From Devosia sp. Root635 (GTDB lineage: Bacteria; Pseudomonadota; Alphaproteobacteria; Rhizobiales; Devosiaceae): DNA of 58,972 bases. Numbering within the stretch: position 1 is the stretch's first letter; the number at the start of each line of letters is the position of its first letter. Location: positions 1-58,972 of the forward strand of contig NZ_LMGZ01000013.1 of NCBI RefSeq assembly GCF_001427605.1. The letters are read 5' to 3'. Positions 58,838 to 58,972 of this stretch are shown piece after piece. The position numbers were made by a program, and so were the translations under genes. A model generated the notes under the pieces. That model had not been told where the DNA came from. It worked only from the letters and a program-made list of their open reading frames with translations, and made no database searches.

Positions 58838-58905
58838 GGTTCGACAGTGGGTGAGCCCCAAACGCGATCGTCATCCTCGGGCTTGTATCGACGAAATCTG
58901 ATTAA

Positions 58906-58949
58906 GATGTCCCGGGAGGCGGTCGCACCCGCGCTCCCGGGCAGACATC
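58906..58949. repeat. Palindrome at the right edge, probably part of a larger repeat
   Basis: GATGTCCCGGGAG and CTCCCGGGCAGACATC are complementary apart from a two-base bulge, around a 15-base loop. Flanking copies of GTC.TCCTCGGGC on both sides suggest a longer element cut off by the window end. No gene lies in 58838-58972. Confidence 0.6.
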
Positions 58950-58972
58950 GACCGTCCTCGGGCAGGCCTTAT

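Noticed and set aside
1..58972. tRNA, rRNA, insertion sequence, integrase or attachment site
   Set aside because: None was recognised by eye; short RNA genes could be missed without a covariance search.

Overview
The window looks like chromosome of a free-living soil alphaproteobacterium, probably Hyphomicrobiales and perhaps a Devosia-like genus. The reasons are high G+C, tightly overlapping operons, many ABC and TRAP uptake systems for plant-derived compounds, and many intergenic palindromes of the CTCCCCCTTGAGGGGAG type. The genus is an inference. No phage, transposase, CRISPR, rRNA or tRNA gene was seen.

Region 1 (1-18428) is a lignin-aromatics island. A partial LigK-like aldolase, 4-oxalomesaconate tautomerase, PurU and a DUF1932 dehydrogenase read rightward. 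LigA and LigB (protocatechuate 4,5-dioxygenase), an alpha/beta hydrolase and a YciI-like protein read leftward. A GntR regulator and LigM (THF-dependent vanillate demethylase) follow. Next come a crotonase, a feruloyl-CoA synthase, an SDR, an acyl-CoA dehydrogenase, a MarR regulator and a CouO-like amidohydrolase, then a TRAP transporter. Together they fit a route ferulate to feruloyl-CoA to beta-hydroxy to beta-keto to vanillate plus acetyl-CoA, then protocatechuate, then 4,5-cleavage. Two operator families are visible: TGTATACA sites around the GntR, ligA and ligM genes, and a 34-bp pattern shared by the fcs and marR promoters.

Region 2 (18646-23028) is one large secreted protein with a von Willebrand A domain between DUF11-like modules.

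Region 3 (23229-33935) is a sugar-acid module. A leftward operon carries a sugar-type ABC transporter, an enolase-superfamily dehydratase and an RraA-like aldolase. A divergent GntR gene is followed by two more enolase-superfamily proteins.

Region 4 (33941-37258) holds an M81 (MlrC) metallopeptidase coupled to an MFS permease, and an NTF2-like protein.

Region 5 (37630-46184) is a probable chitooligosaccharide operon: Gfo/Idh/MocA oxidoreductase, two permeases, binding protein, ATPase, RpiR-type regulator and GH20 hexosaminidase.

Region 6 (46419-51320) holds an SDR, a second M81 protein, and a RidA, SDR and D-serine-dehydratase-like PLP enzyme set.

Region 7 (51610-58837) is a LacI regulator and a complete five-gene Dpp/Opp-type transporter with matching LacI-like operators. 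Its last two genes appear to have been separated by insertion of a palindromic repeat that left an 18-bp direct repeat.
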